A stretch of 62,603 nucleotides of DNA from Herbinix sp. (lineage in GTDB: Bacteria; Bacillota; Clostridia; Lachnospirales; Lachnospiraceae), in assembly GCA_029240245.1 (NCBI GenBank), contig JARBTJ010000035.1, forward strand, positions 1-62,603. Reading direction: 5' to 3'. The translations under genes and the position numbers were made by a program. This document shows, one piece after another, positions 10,072 to 18,114 of the stretch; the first letter of the stretch is position 1; each line of letters opens with the position of its first letter. Under the pieces are notes generated by a model that was not told the origin of the DNA, did not search any database, and saw only the letters and a list, made by a program, of their open reading frames with translations.

Positions 10072-13000
10072 CTATATAACCTCCCCGCCATAGGAATAGG
10101 TTTTTTTATAATCCCGATTGGTACCAAAGAACATATTCATTAACTTTGTTCTCATTGAGACATTTCCCGGGATAATCGTAATCGTCAGATAATCTCCCTG
10201 CTTAAGGTAATAGGTTCCCTGTGTATAAATAGTTTCTATAATATCCTCTGTATAGGTCATATTATAATAAAAAACTGCCTCTTCGTTATCCATATCTGAC
10301 GTACAATAAGGGCATCCGGCATCGGTACCGTCTTCATTTAAGTAATACTCATGTCCATTGGGACAAATGATTTTGTGTGGTCCTTTCACCACCTCAATGG
10401 TAAGAAGCGTACTAAGCTCCTGATACAATACGAATATTGTCTGTATCCCGATTTTGTTCGGTTGATAACCATTTATCGTCCACCCGGTAAAAATCATTTG
10501 TCTGTGTGTATCCTGAAAAAAGAGTGATAGCTGCAGATTCAAATCACTATTATATAACACCCTGGAACCGCCATTTCGTAATGACGCTTCCATCCCAATG
10601 ATTGTGTAATAGCATACAGGACATCCTTGCGGATGCTCATAAAAGCTGTAATGCAGACCACAGTAAGGGCAATTTATTAAGTCATCCTCGAGTATTGTAA
10701 CTTGGATGTGATCTTGAGCCGATTTATAATATATCGTAGCAGCAAAGGTACCTGCGATATCTGTCGTTACATCCGTGGACCATCCGGTGACAAGCTGTGT
10801 ATGCCCATCCCGAAAGGTCGCCATAACCGTGATCGGAAGCTCCCGATGTTTTTCGATAGTAATCGATCTTGGGTTAACAGTGATTGATGTTACGGTATTC
10901 TTACATTCGGGGCATCCAGGATCTGAGCCGTCAGGATTCAGCAGATAATTGCTTCCACAAACAGGACACATTTTTTTATTATCTTTCACATGAACCATAA
11001 TATGATATTGTTTTCCCTGAAAGGTTATGGTTACCTCCTGTTCCCCTAGTAAATCCGGAATGTAATTGCTTGTCCAGCCGGTAATAACCGCCTTATCACC
11101 ACTTCTGTAGGTAGCTTCTACGGTAATCGGAAGCATTTCCCCCTTTGATACGGTGATATGATCCGGTGTTACGATGATTCCGGTTACGACGGTCTTACAA
11201 ACCGGGCATCCGTTATCCCTATCATACTCATCCAGCTCATAGGTTGAACCACAGAACGAGCAGGTCTTTAACATTCGGGTAATTACTACAGTAACGGAAG
11301 CAGCTTTAGTTATATTATTTTCTTTATAGGAAATAACAACTATCTGCGCTCCTAAGCTGGCTGAGTTTAATCCGTTCACGGTATAACCGGATGATATTAC
11401 TTTATTGGTGCCATTCTCATAATTCGCCCTTACCGTGAATACCGGTTGCTTATACCTTTCAGTGTTCTGATTCGTTGGGGTTACGGTAAGGCTGCTTAAA
11501 TTTGGTTTTACAGTAATAATTACGTTTGCGGATTTCGTAATTCCATTCTCCATATAAGAAAATATCACTGTCTTAGTTCCCGGTCCTGTAGTCCATCCGG
11601 TTTTGGTATATCCTGAGGTGATCGTCTTTGAGGTTCCGTTATCGTAATAAACCTTTACTGTATAGGTTGGTTCTGTTCCGTTATACACAGTGGTTGCTGA
11701 AGGTGTAACGATAAGACCGGATACATTCGGTAGGACAGTAATTGTAATACTGGTTGTAACTGTTCTTTCATTTTCCGTATAAGAAAAATTCACGGTTTTT
11801 GTACCGGGACCTGTCGTCCAGCCGGTCTTTGTATACCCTGCTTCTAGGATGTTCGATGTGTTATCCTCATAGGTTAGTGTAACGGTATAAGTTGGTTCTA
11901 CCCCGTTATATACGGTGGCAGCCGAAGGTATTACAGATATCTTTGTCACATTAGGCTTAACGGTTATTGTAGTACTTGTTGTAACCGTCTTTGCGTTCTC
12001 TGTATAAGAAAAGGTCACGGTCTTTACTCCTGGTCCTGTGGTCCAGCCGGTTTTTGTATATCCCGATGATATCATTTTAAACGTTCCGTCTTCATAATGA
12101 ATTTTAACCGTATAGACAGGCTCTGTTCCGTTATATACGGTGGTTGCAGCTGGTGTAACCGTAAGACCGGATGCATTCGGAAGGACGGTTATGGTAGTGC
12201 TTGTACTTACTGTCAAGTTATTCTCTGTATAGGAAAAGGAAACCTGCTTTGTTCCCGGACCGGCCGTCCAGCCGGTCTTTGTATATCCGGCAGTTATCTT
12301 TTGGGTTGCATTATTTTCATAGGATAATGTTACGGTATAGGTAGGCTCTGCTCCGTTATATACCGTGGAGGCGGACGGTACTACTACCATGGCGGAAACA
12401 TTCGGTTTCACGGTAATGGTAACATTCGTTGTAACTGTTTTACCATTTTCCGTATAGGAAAATGTCACTGTCTTACTACCGGGTCCCGTAGTCCAGCCGG
12501 TTTTGGTATATCCTGAGGTTATATTTTTTGTAGTATTATCCTCATACGTTAATGTCACTGTATAGGTTGGCTCTGATCCGTTATATAGAGAGCTCGAGGA
12601 GGGTATCACTGTTATTTTTGATATATTGGGTTTTACTGTAATGGTAACACTGGCAGTGACAGTCTTTCCATTTTCACTGTAGGAAAATGTCACTGTCTTA
12701 CTACCGGGTCCCGTAGTCCAGCCGGTCTTAGTAAATCCCGATGTTAATGTTTTAGAGGTTCCATTAGCATAATTTACTTTTACAGTATAGGTAGGCTCCG
12801 ATCCGTTATATAGGATGGTTGCGGATGGTGTAACCGTTAAAGACTGGGGTAAACTTGTCTCCTTTACTGTAACACTAACCGTACATGTCCTTGTACCATT
12901 CGTCCTTGCATTACCCACAAGTCCATTGTAGGTCAGGGTTACCGTCTGTGCACCTACTTGATTAGGGTTATAATTACTCGTACAGTTAACCGCCCCCGTA

Positions 13001-14340
13001 TGTCCGTCCAGATAGGAGGCCGTCGCTGTAGTTGTGATGGCGGCACCTTTATCCACTGTTTGGATAGGCTTCATAGCCGTAATCGAGGTTACGACCTGGT
13101 TACATTTTGGTGTGGTATCCTCCGTAGTGATCCCACAGGAAGTAGGCATACTTTTCCAGGTAACACCCATTCTGGTATCTATATCAGGTACAAAAGGAAG
13201 TATTGATTTAATTACTTTTGATACAGCTATCTTCTTTTTAATATAATCCGTATCCTTATATTGAAAAAGTGCTGCAACTGCATCTTTTACCCACAAATCA
13301 CCATCAATATAGATCCCTTCTATATTCGTTGTACAGGTATATTGGAAATAAGTGTAATAAGTATTATGTTCAATGTACCAATTGATTGTATTCTGATTTC
13401 TGTCCGTATATCTTCTGACTTCCAGACTATGTTCACCATCTCTGGCATGCACGGTTTCCTCTGTTCGCGTACAGTTATATGTAACACTATAGCGTGCTTC
13501 ATACATTAGCAAATAATATTGATGTGGCGATACATAATACCCACTTAATAAATCGATACCCGCTTTCGTGTATATCTCTTCATATAGAGTGGCTAATTCA
13601 GCAAACGTCTTATTTGTATCACTCTCAGGGTAAATAATTTCGTACCATGTTTGTGCCATAATATCTTTATCATCCGGACTATTCTGAAGATAGGTAGCAA
13701 TCATTAATTGATCCGGGGATTCTTTCACCCCGATGCTAAGTCGATAGGTGTCTCCTACCCATGACTGCCATTGACGGTATACTTTAATTAAAACCTTTCC
13801 GCAGCCATCACACGTCCATCTGCCATCTGCAAAGCCACCAAACTCAGAGCCTAATTTTATCAGTGTTGCTGTATTTGCTCCACAATCACATAAGCTTGGC
13901 CCACATCCACTTGCCGCGTGATTATGTCCTGCATAACAATTCGGTGTATGTGTATGAACTGCGAGTGATGTCAGCTCCTCTCCAACGCTTTTGATACCAT
14001 CTGAGGGAAATGTATTAAAATTAGATGCTTTTCGTAATGTTAAGGTCGGTATATGACTCCCGGCAATTGAATTAGCTAATTCTTTGCCGGAGACCGGATG
14101 CGCAGTTTCTATCGCAATATTATAGAGTTCCCCAGTCGCATCAAGTTTTTGCATGAATTCCTCATACATAGGTAAAGAAATCTCGCCCTGATGTCTTGCT
14201 TTATCCGCAAATTCGGTTGCATAAGCCCTGACTGCAGCATCCATGGCTTCACTTTGAGATTGTGCTATATATTGAAGAGGAAATAGCACCACTATGAGAA
14301 CAGCCAAAAGAATGGCTACATATCTTCCTACAACATCCAT
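10072..14340 (-). CDS. Giant surface protein 1: Ig-like repeat array with zinc-ribbon-like modules (1422 aa)
   Basis: One membrane helix (residues about 7-27) sits at the very N-terminus, without a cleavage or lipobox motif, followed by a short helical stalk. A His/Cys block follows (HTHTPNCYAGHNH, then C-x-L-C-D-C-G and CDGCG). A 300-residue domain leads to about eleven Ig-like beta units. Six consecutive units of about 75 residues are almost identical (each with VYNGxEPTYTV, GYTKTGWTTGPG and FSYTEN). The last units alternate with four CxxC (or CPNGH) ... GCPxC modules that look like zinc ribbons. The C-terminal 70 residues (YTEDIIETIY to YSYGGEV) match giant protein 2. A GGTGG ribosome site precedes the ATG. 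It lies downstream of the Tad-like genes and just after the M50 protease gene. A long extracellular stalk or adhesin is inferred. Confidence 0.85.
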   Translation of the reverse strand: MDVVGRYVAILLAVLIVVLFPLQYIAQSQSEAMDAAVRAYATEFADKARHQGEISLPMYEEFMQKLDATGELYNIAIETAHPVSGKELANSIAGSHIPTLTLRKASNFNTFPSDGIKSVGEELTSLAVHTHTPNCYAGHNHAASGCGPSLCDCGANTATLIKLGSEFGGFADGRWTCDGCGKVLIKVYRQWQSWVGDTYRLSIGVKESPDQLMIATYLQNSPDDKDIMAQTWYEIIYPESDTNKTFAELATLYEEIYTKAGIDLLSGYYVSPHQYYLLMYEARYSVTYNCTRTEETVHARDGEHSLEVRRYTDRNQNTINWYIEHNTYYTYFQYTCTTNIEGIYIDGDLWVKDAVAALFQYKDTDYIKKKIAVSKVIKSILPFVPDIDTRMGVTWKSMPTSCGITTEDTTPKCNQVVTSITAMKPIQTVDKGAAITTTATASYLDGHTGAVNCTSNYNPNQVGAQTVTLTYNGLVGNARTNGTRTCTVSVTVKETSLPQSLTVTPSATILYNGSEPTYTVKVNYANGTSKTLTSGFTKTGWTTGPGSKTVTFSYSENGKTVTASVTITVKPNISKITVIPSSSSLYNGSEPTYTVTLTYEDNTTKNITSGYTKTGWTTGPGSKTVTFSYTENGKTVTTNVTITVKPNVSAMVVVPSASTVYNGAEPTYTVTLSYENNATQKITAGYTKTGWTAGPGTKQVSFSYTENNLTVSTSTTITVLPNASGLTVTPAATTVYNGTEPVYTVKIHYEDGTFKMISSGYTKTGWTTGPGVKTVTFSYTENAKTVTTSTTITVKPNVTKISVIPSAATVYNGVEPTYTVTLTYEDNTSNILEAGYTKTGWTTGPGTKTVNFSYTENERTVTTSITITVLPNVSGLIVTPSATTVYNGTEPTYTVKVYYDNGTSKTITSGYTKTGWTTGPGTKTVIFSYMENGITKSANVIITVKPNLSSLTVTPTNQNTERYKQPVFTVRANYENGTNKVISSGYTVNGLNSASLGAQIVVISYKENNITKAASVTVVITRMLKTCSFCGSTYELDEYDRDNGCPVCKTVVTGIIVTPDHITVSKGEMLPITVEATYRSGDKAVITGWTSNYIPDLLGEQEVTITFQGKQYHIMVHVKDNKKMCPVCGSNYLLNPDGSDPGCPECKNTVTSITVNPRSITIEKHRELPITVMATFRDGHTQLVTGWSTDVTTDIAGTFAATIYYKSAQDHIQVTILEDDLINCPYCGLHYSFYEHPQGCPVCYYTIIGMEASLRNGGSRVLYNSDLNLQLSLFFQDTHRQMIFTGWTINGYQPNKIGIQTIFVLYQELSTLLTIEVVKGPHKIICPNGHEYYLNEDGTDAGCPYCTSDMDNEEAVFYYNMTYTEDIIETIYTQGTYYLKQGDYLTITIIPGNVSMRTKLMNMFFGTNRDYKKTYSYGGEVI
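11500..12846 (-). repeat. Six near-identical 225-bp coding repeats (Ig-like domains)
   Basis: Within the 1422-aa protein, six tandem units of about 75 codons share VYNGxEPTYTV, YTKTGWTTGPG and FSYTEN with only scattered changes. Each ends in TITVKPN or TITVLPN. The high similarity suggests recent expansion or ongoing recombination between units, so copy number may vary between strains and may be misassembled by short reads. Confidence 0.85.
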
Positions 14341-14346
14341 ATCGTA

Positions 14347-15426
14347 TCAGACCACCTCATACTTTTTTAACACGTCTCGAATTAATCCTTGACAAAATCT
14401 AACCTCTCCTTTGTAGGGATAATCTTGAAATGCCCTCAGTTTATTATAAATAGGTTCCATATAATTATTATCTAGACAGAAACGATTCCTATAGATTTCA
14501 AATGCAAGTTTTACACGAATTACTTGCATATCAGTAGTTGAATGGTTTAAAATATGCTTTGTTTCTTCATATAAAGATAAAATATCCGGTGAAGTTCCAT
14601 CCGTCATAAGCTTTAGGAATAATCGTTCCAACAAAATTGTATCCTGTAATGCTCTACTTATTTTGTGCATAACCGGTCGGAACAGTTCAAGGCATTCATA
14701 GGCCCTCTCCCATTGTCTTAAATCCATGTAGTAATCGACTTCCAGTATTTTATGCCAGCCAATAATCACATTGGTCAGCTCCATGGATTCCGGCATACCA
14801 AATATTTCATCTTTGAATTCCTTATAGGACATACCCTTCATAAGTTTTTGCAGGATTGATAATTGTATATAATAGCTTCTTACTGCATCCTTATCCTTTA
14901 ATAATTCATATAAGTTGGTTCCGTCGTTAATAATTCGTGCTTTTTTATTGATAATTCCATTTATTATGGAAAAACCTATTCCATAAAAGAGATTTAAGTA
15001 TAAAACGAACCGAAAAGAAATGGAAATCTGCAAAGGGAAAGATAAAATCAGAATGGAACAAACTGCAGATAAAGAATTCAGAATAATACCTCCAAGATTG
15101 TATAGCACAAACGGATAAGGACCGGTCTTAATATCTGTTGGGCTCATAAGACACTGGCCCAATGTACCAGCATACTTATATTTACATAGCTTTATTCTTC
15201 TGTTTTCTATGATTACCGTAATGTTAAAAATTCGAAAGGAAAGAAAACGATAACCTGTCATCCATCCAAAGATTAGATGACCTGCCTCATGTAAAATGAT
15301 TTGAAGAAATGCCAGCAGATAAACTCCTGCTAGACACAAAAGGATAAGCCTTAGAAACTCTTTCTTATAATCAGCCTGATTCAAAGATAGCAAGAAACTC
15401 AGGTTAGACGCATATAAATACAGCAT
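14347..15426 (-). CDS. M50-type (site-2 protease-like) membrane metalloprotease (359 aa)
   Basis: HEAGH (residues 46-50) lies inside a hydrophobic helix, as in M50 zinc proteases. Residues 109-113 read YNLGG followed by IILN in a second hydrophobic segment, at the place where the family carries its metal-binding Asp (classically NPDG); that Asp is not obvious here, so the third ligand needs checking. About 4-5 membrane segments lie in the first 175 residues, then a helical cytoplasmic-looking tail of about 180 residues. The gene ends 6 bases before the start of giant protein 1, so the two are likely co-transcribed. Because no prepilin peptidase is present, a role in processing the pilin-like or giant proteins is an attractive but untested inference. 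Confidence 0.75.
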   Translation of the reverse strand: MLYLYASNLSFLLSLNQADYKKEFLRLILLCLAGVYLLAFLQIILHEAGHLIFGWMTGYRFLSFRIFNITVIIENRRIKLCKYKYAGTLGQCLMSPTDIKTGPYPFVLYNLGGIILNSLSAVCSILILSFPLQISISFRFVLYLNLFYGIGFSIINGIINKKARIINDGTNLYELLKDKDAVRSYYIQLSILQKLMKGMSYKEFKDEIFGMPESMELTNVIIGWHKILEVDYYMDLRQWERAYECLELFRPVMHKISRALQDTILLERLFLKLMTDGTSPDILSLYEETKHILNHSTTDMQVIRVKLAFEIYRNRFCLDNNYMEPIYNKLRAFQDYPYKGEVRFCQGLIRDVLKKYEVV

Positions 15427-15608
15427 ACAAGTCCATCCTATACCGGTTATTATAATTTATTATTCTTCGAATGCCTCATTCATCATGTAATTATCCACTT
15501 ATTTCAATTGATTGGAGCTTTTCATCCACTAATTCAGTGAATGGTATGGATAAAATGAAACATACAAATCTTTATTACCTAAATTGATATAACACATTTA
15601 TGCTTCAC

Positions 15609-15986
15609 TTACGGAATACCGGTATAAGTGACCATTATGATATTTCCCATCGGATCATACAGATAACCCTTGTTGTAATAAGCGGCATTGATTGAATAGC
15701 TATTCATCCGGTCAAGGGTATGCTCCGATCTTCGGATGATGGTACCATCGATCATCATATCATAATCCATAGTCTGCAGTAGGGTTGCTATCAGTTTAGA
15801 CCCGGTTACAATCTCCTGATCCGGCGGATTTGCCTGAGAGTATAAAACATCCTTCCTATTGATTTCTGCTTTTGCCGCATCTATTAATTTGTTATATATA
15901 CTTAATTCATGGACAAAAACTGCTACTCCTAGGCAAAAAAGCAAACCGGCAAAGACATTATAAATTAACTTGTTTATATGCTCCAT
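15609..15986 (-). CDS. Small pilin-like protein 4 (125 aa)
   Basis: An N-terminal membrane helix (residues about 9-27) is followed by a short extracellular domain. It shares with the three genes upstream the order helix, an ITGS/ILGS-like Gly-Ser motif (here VTGSKLIATL), and a C-terminal strand pair ending YDPMGNIIMVTY. The similarity is weak but the layout is the same. It starts 4 bases after the stop of the preceding gene with no clear ribosome site, suggesting coupled translation. A minor pilin role is inferred. Confidence 0.7.
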   Translation of the reverse strand: MEHINKLIYNVFAGLLFCLGVAVFVHELSIYNKLIDAAKAEINRKDVLYSQANPPDQEIVTGSKLIATLLQTMDYDMMIDGTIIRRSEHTLDRMNSYSINAAYYNKGYLYDPMGNIIMVTYTGIP

Positions 15987-15989
15987 AGG

Positions 15990-16436
15990 TTATTTTTGTG
16001 TAAAGCTGATACCGGTAATCAGATTGTTCTCATTTGCAATCAGTTTTCCCAGAAATACATTCGTAGGTTTTATGTACATGGAATGTGTGAAATTGCGAAT
16101 ATTCGGTAAGTTTACTCCGTTCTTATAGGTATTTTCGGATAAAGTGGTTTTTACAGAAACCGTAAATGGTCCTGTTTCTGATGAGGTATAATCCCCCAGA
16201 TATTTTTTAATGCAGTTAACTACATCACTCCCAAATACTTCCGTATCATCATACTTTTTGATATCACTATCTTTGATATCATTATGTAATTCGGCCATCT
16301 GTACAACTGCACTGTTACTGATTTCTTTGGCAGCTTCCGCTGCTCGAAAACCGAGCGATACAAGGATACATGTTGTAAGGACCGCCGCGGCAAATATTAA
16401 TATTTTTACCGAATCTGTGATATTTCCTGATTTCAT
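15990..16436 (-). CDS. Small pilin-like protein 3 (148 aa)
   Basis: The start is set at the ATG at 16436, not at 16460, because GGAGGAAGG lies just upstream and the resulting N-terminus (MKSGNITDSVKILIFAA) aligns residue for residue with pilin-like protein 1 (MKTNYMSDASKILIFAA). One membrane helix covers residues about 10-30. The rest is an external domain with VFGSDVVNCIKKYLGD and a C-terminal FLGKLIANENNLITGISF strand pair. It is probably a pilin or pseudopilin of the Tad-like machine. No Gly-Phe or Gly...Glu prepilin cleavage motif is visible. Confidence 0.78.
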   Translation of the reverse strand: MKSGNITDSVKILIFAAAVLTTCILVSLGFRAAEAAKEISNSAVVQMAELHNDIKDSDIKKYDDTEVFGSDVVNCIKKYLGDYTSSETGPFTVSVKTTLSENTYKNGVNLPNIRNFTHSMYIKPTNVFLGKLIANENNLITGISFTQK

Positions 16437-16465
16437 AACATCCTTCCTCCATTTCTTCATGACGT

Positions 16466-16936
16466 TTATGGAAGCTGTTCAAACCATAGTCCAATAATGC
16501 GTTCATATTCATCTTTCAGCACACTTCCATAAAACTGTGCACTTTGATTAATGTAAGTTCCATATGCTTTTCTTGTTTCAATATCCGTAATACCCCTACC
16601 GGAGAGGGAATATGATTTCCTGTCAAAAACATAGTTATAATCCGTTCTTGTGCCCTCAAGTGTTATGACAATTATCGCAAGATAATCATCCTTCTCTACG
16701 GTTCTTTTTATAAATCCGGTTAATTCACTTCCGAGTATGGTACAGCTGTCATATGCGGATTTATCAATATTGTTATAGGATTCCTTCATCGTATCCAGTA
16801 AACCGGGGCTTTTCTCAACGGTTCCTTTTTCCTCCATGACAATAGAAAAGCTATTTAGGAAGAGAAGGAACAAAATCAGGATTACACCGGTAGCAAGTAA
16901 TAATCGTTTAGCATCCTTTTTGTACCTCCATTTCAT
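16466..16936 (-). CDS. Small pilin-like protein 2 (156 aa)
   Basis: A basic N-terminus and a membrane helix (residues about 11-29) are followed by a domain that closely parallels pilin-like protein 1: NIDKSAYDSCTILGSEL, then TVEKDDYLAIIV, and a C-terminal NQSAQFYGSVLKDEYERIIG. It lacks the basic-Ser-Asp start seen in proteins 1 and 3. It lies 6 bases after the stop of gene 1. The tandem paralogy supports a set of fibre subunits with distinct positions. Confidence 0.75.
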   Translation of the reverse strand: MKWRYKKDAKRLLLATGVILILFLLFLNSFSIVMEEKGTVEKSPGLLDTMKESYNNIDKSAYDSCTILGSELTGFIKRTVEKDDYLAIIVITLEGTRTDYNYVFDRKSYSLSGRGITDIETRKAYGTYINQSAQFYGSVLKDEYERIIGLWFEQLP

Positions 16937-16942
16937 ATTGAA

Positions 16943-17428
16943 TTAATCTTGTTGATCAAATACAATACAAATTACATTATTATTTGGGTCCTTATAGACC
17001 GTACCCAGAAATTGTGCACTTGGATTAATGAAATCATCACTGTCCTTATCATCCGGAACTGTTTTTGATATCGTTCCGGTTTCACTGATCGAATGCTCTC
17101 CATCTGTTTCTGAATGAAGATAGTTATAATGTTTCCCGGCTGAATTAGCCAAGGTCTTTACAACTATGGATAAGTACTCTTCTTTTTCAATAGTTTTCTT
17201 TATCATATTAACTAGTTCACTACCTAAGATGGTACTTCCGTCGTAAATGGATTTATTGATATCCTGGTATTCCGACGACATGGCATTTAATTGACTGGTT
17301 CCGGAACTGACGATGGATTTCCCTTCATTGGCTGTCTTAAAGCCAATCGCACACAACACACAAACCACTATGATGGTAGCTGCAAAGATTAAAATTTTTG
17401 ATGCATCAGACATATAATTTGTTTTCAT
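16943..17428 (-). CDS. Small pilin-like protein 1, candidate major subunit (161 aa)
   Basis: The ATG at 17428 is chosen because GAGAGGA lies 9 bases upstream. The protein has a short N-terminus (MKTNYMSDASK), a membrane helix (residues about 11-31), and an external domain with DGSTILGSELVNMIKK, TIEKEEYLSIVV and a C-terminal NPSAQFLGTVYKDPNNNVI. It is first of four tandem paralogs and so a candidate for the major subunit. The family resembles pseudopilins only in layout; there is no G/E cleavage motif. The region before it is a 460-bp degenerate repeat. Confidence 0.78.
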   Translation of the reverse strand: MKTNYMSDASKILIFAATIIVVCVLCAIGFKTANEGKSIVSSGTSQLNAMSSEYQDINKSIYDGSTILGSELVNMIKKTIEKEEYLSIVVKTLANSAGKHYNYLHSETDGEHSISETGTISKTVPDDKDSDDFINPSAQFLGTVYKDPNNNVICIVFDQQD

Positions 17429-17479
17429 ATAAAATAATCCTCTCAATTTTCATTTTTATTTTTTGTTTTTTTAAGACTT

Positions 17480-17945
17480 TTACCATCCTAGACTTCTTCT
17501 TTCCAGATCTTTTCCATTCTAGATTTATTCCTGTCCAGACTTATTCTTTTAGACTTAGTCCATTCTAGACTTCTTCTTTCAAGACCTTTTCCATTCCAAA
17601 CTATTTCTATCAAGTCCTTTTCTATTCCAGATTTAATCCTTTCAAGTCCTCTTATTTCAAGACCTTTTCCATTCCAAACTATTTCTATCAAGTCCTTTTC
17701 TATTCCAGATTTATTCCTTTCAACTCCTCTTATTTCAAGACCTTTTCCATTCCAGACTATTTCTTTCAAGTCCTCTTCTATTCCAGATTTTTACCATTCA
17801 AGATCCCTTCTCTCAAGGCCTTTTCCATTCCAGACTTCTTCTTTCCAGTCCTTTTCTATTCCAGACTTATTCCATTCAAGACCCCTTCTCTCAAGGCCTT
17901 TTCCATTCCAGATTTAATCCATTCTAGCCCTTTTGGATTTATCCT
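17480..17945. repeat. Degenerate tandem repeat between platform and pilin genes
   Basis: The pyrimidine-rich plus strand repeats variants of CTTTTCCATTCCAGACTTAT about twenty times. Three larger periods of about 78 bp (26 codons) are visible between 17560 and 17800. An open frame on the minus strand (17488-17769) merely translates the repeat and has no ribosome site, so coding is unlikely. The rest of 17946-18114 is AT-rich with no gene seen. Confidence 0.75.
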
Positions 17946-18114
17946 TTTATACCTTTTCATTTACCTTTAATTCGATATTTTCCCATTGCATTAAACTTTT
18001 TTCATCTCAAACTTTGTCTTTTAAACTATTTTATTAAACTTCAATTCTTATTTTTCATATTCTTAATTATCACCACCACCCCAATATTAACAGTTTCCCA
18101 ATCACCTTATATTC

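Noticed and set aside
17488..17769. 93-codon frame on the minus strand with 26-residue repeats
   Set aside because: It is a translation of the tandem DNA repeat, has no ribosome site, and the repeats continue outside the frame.
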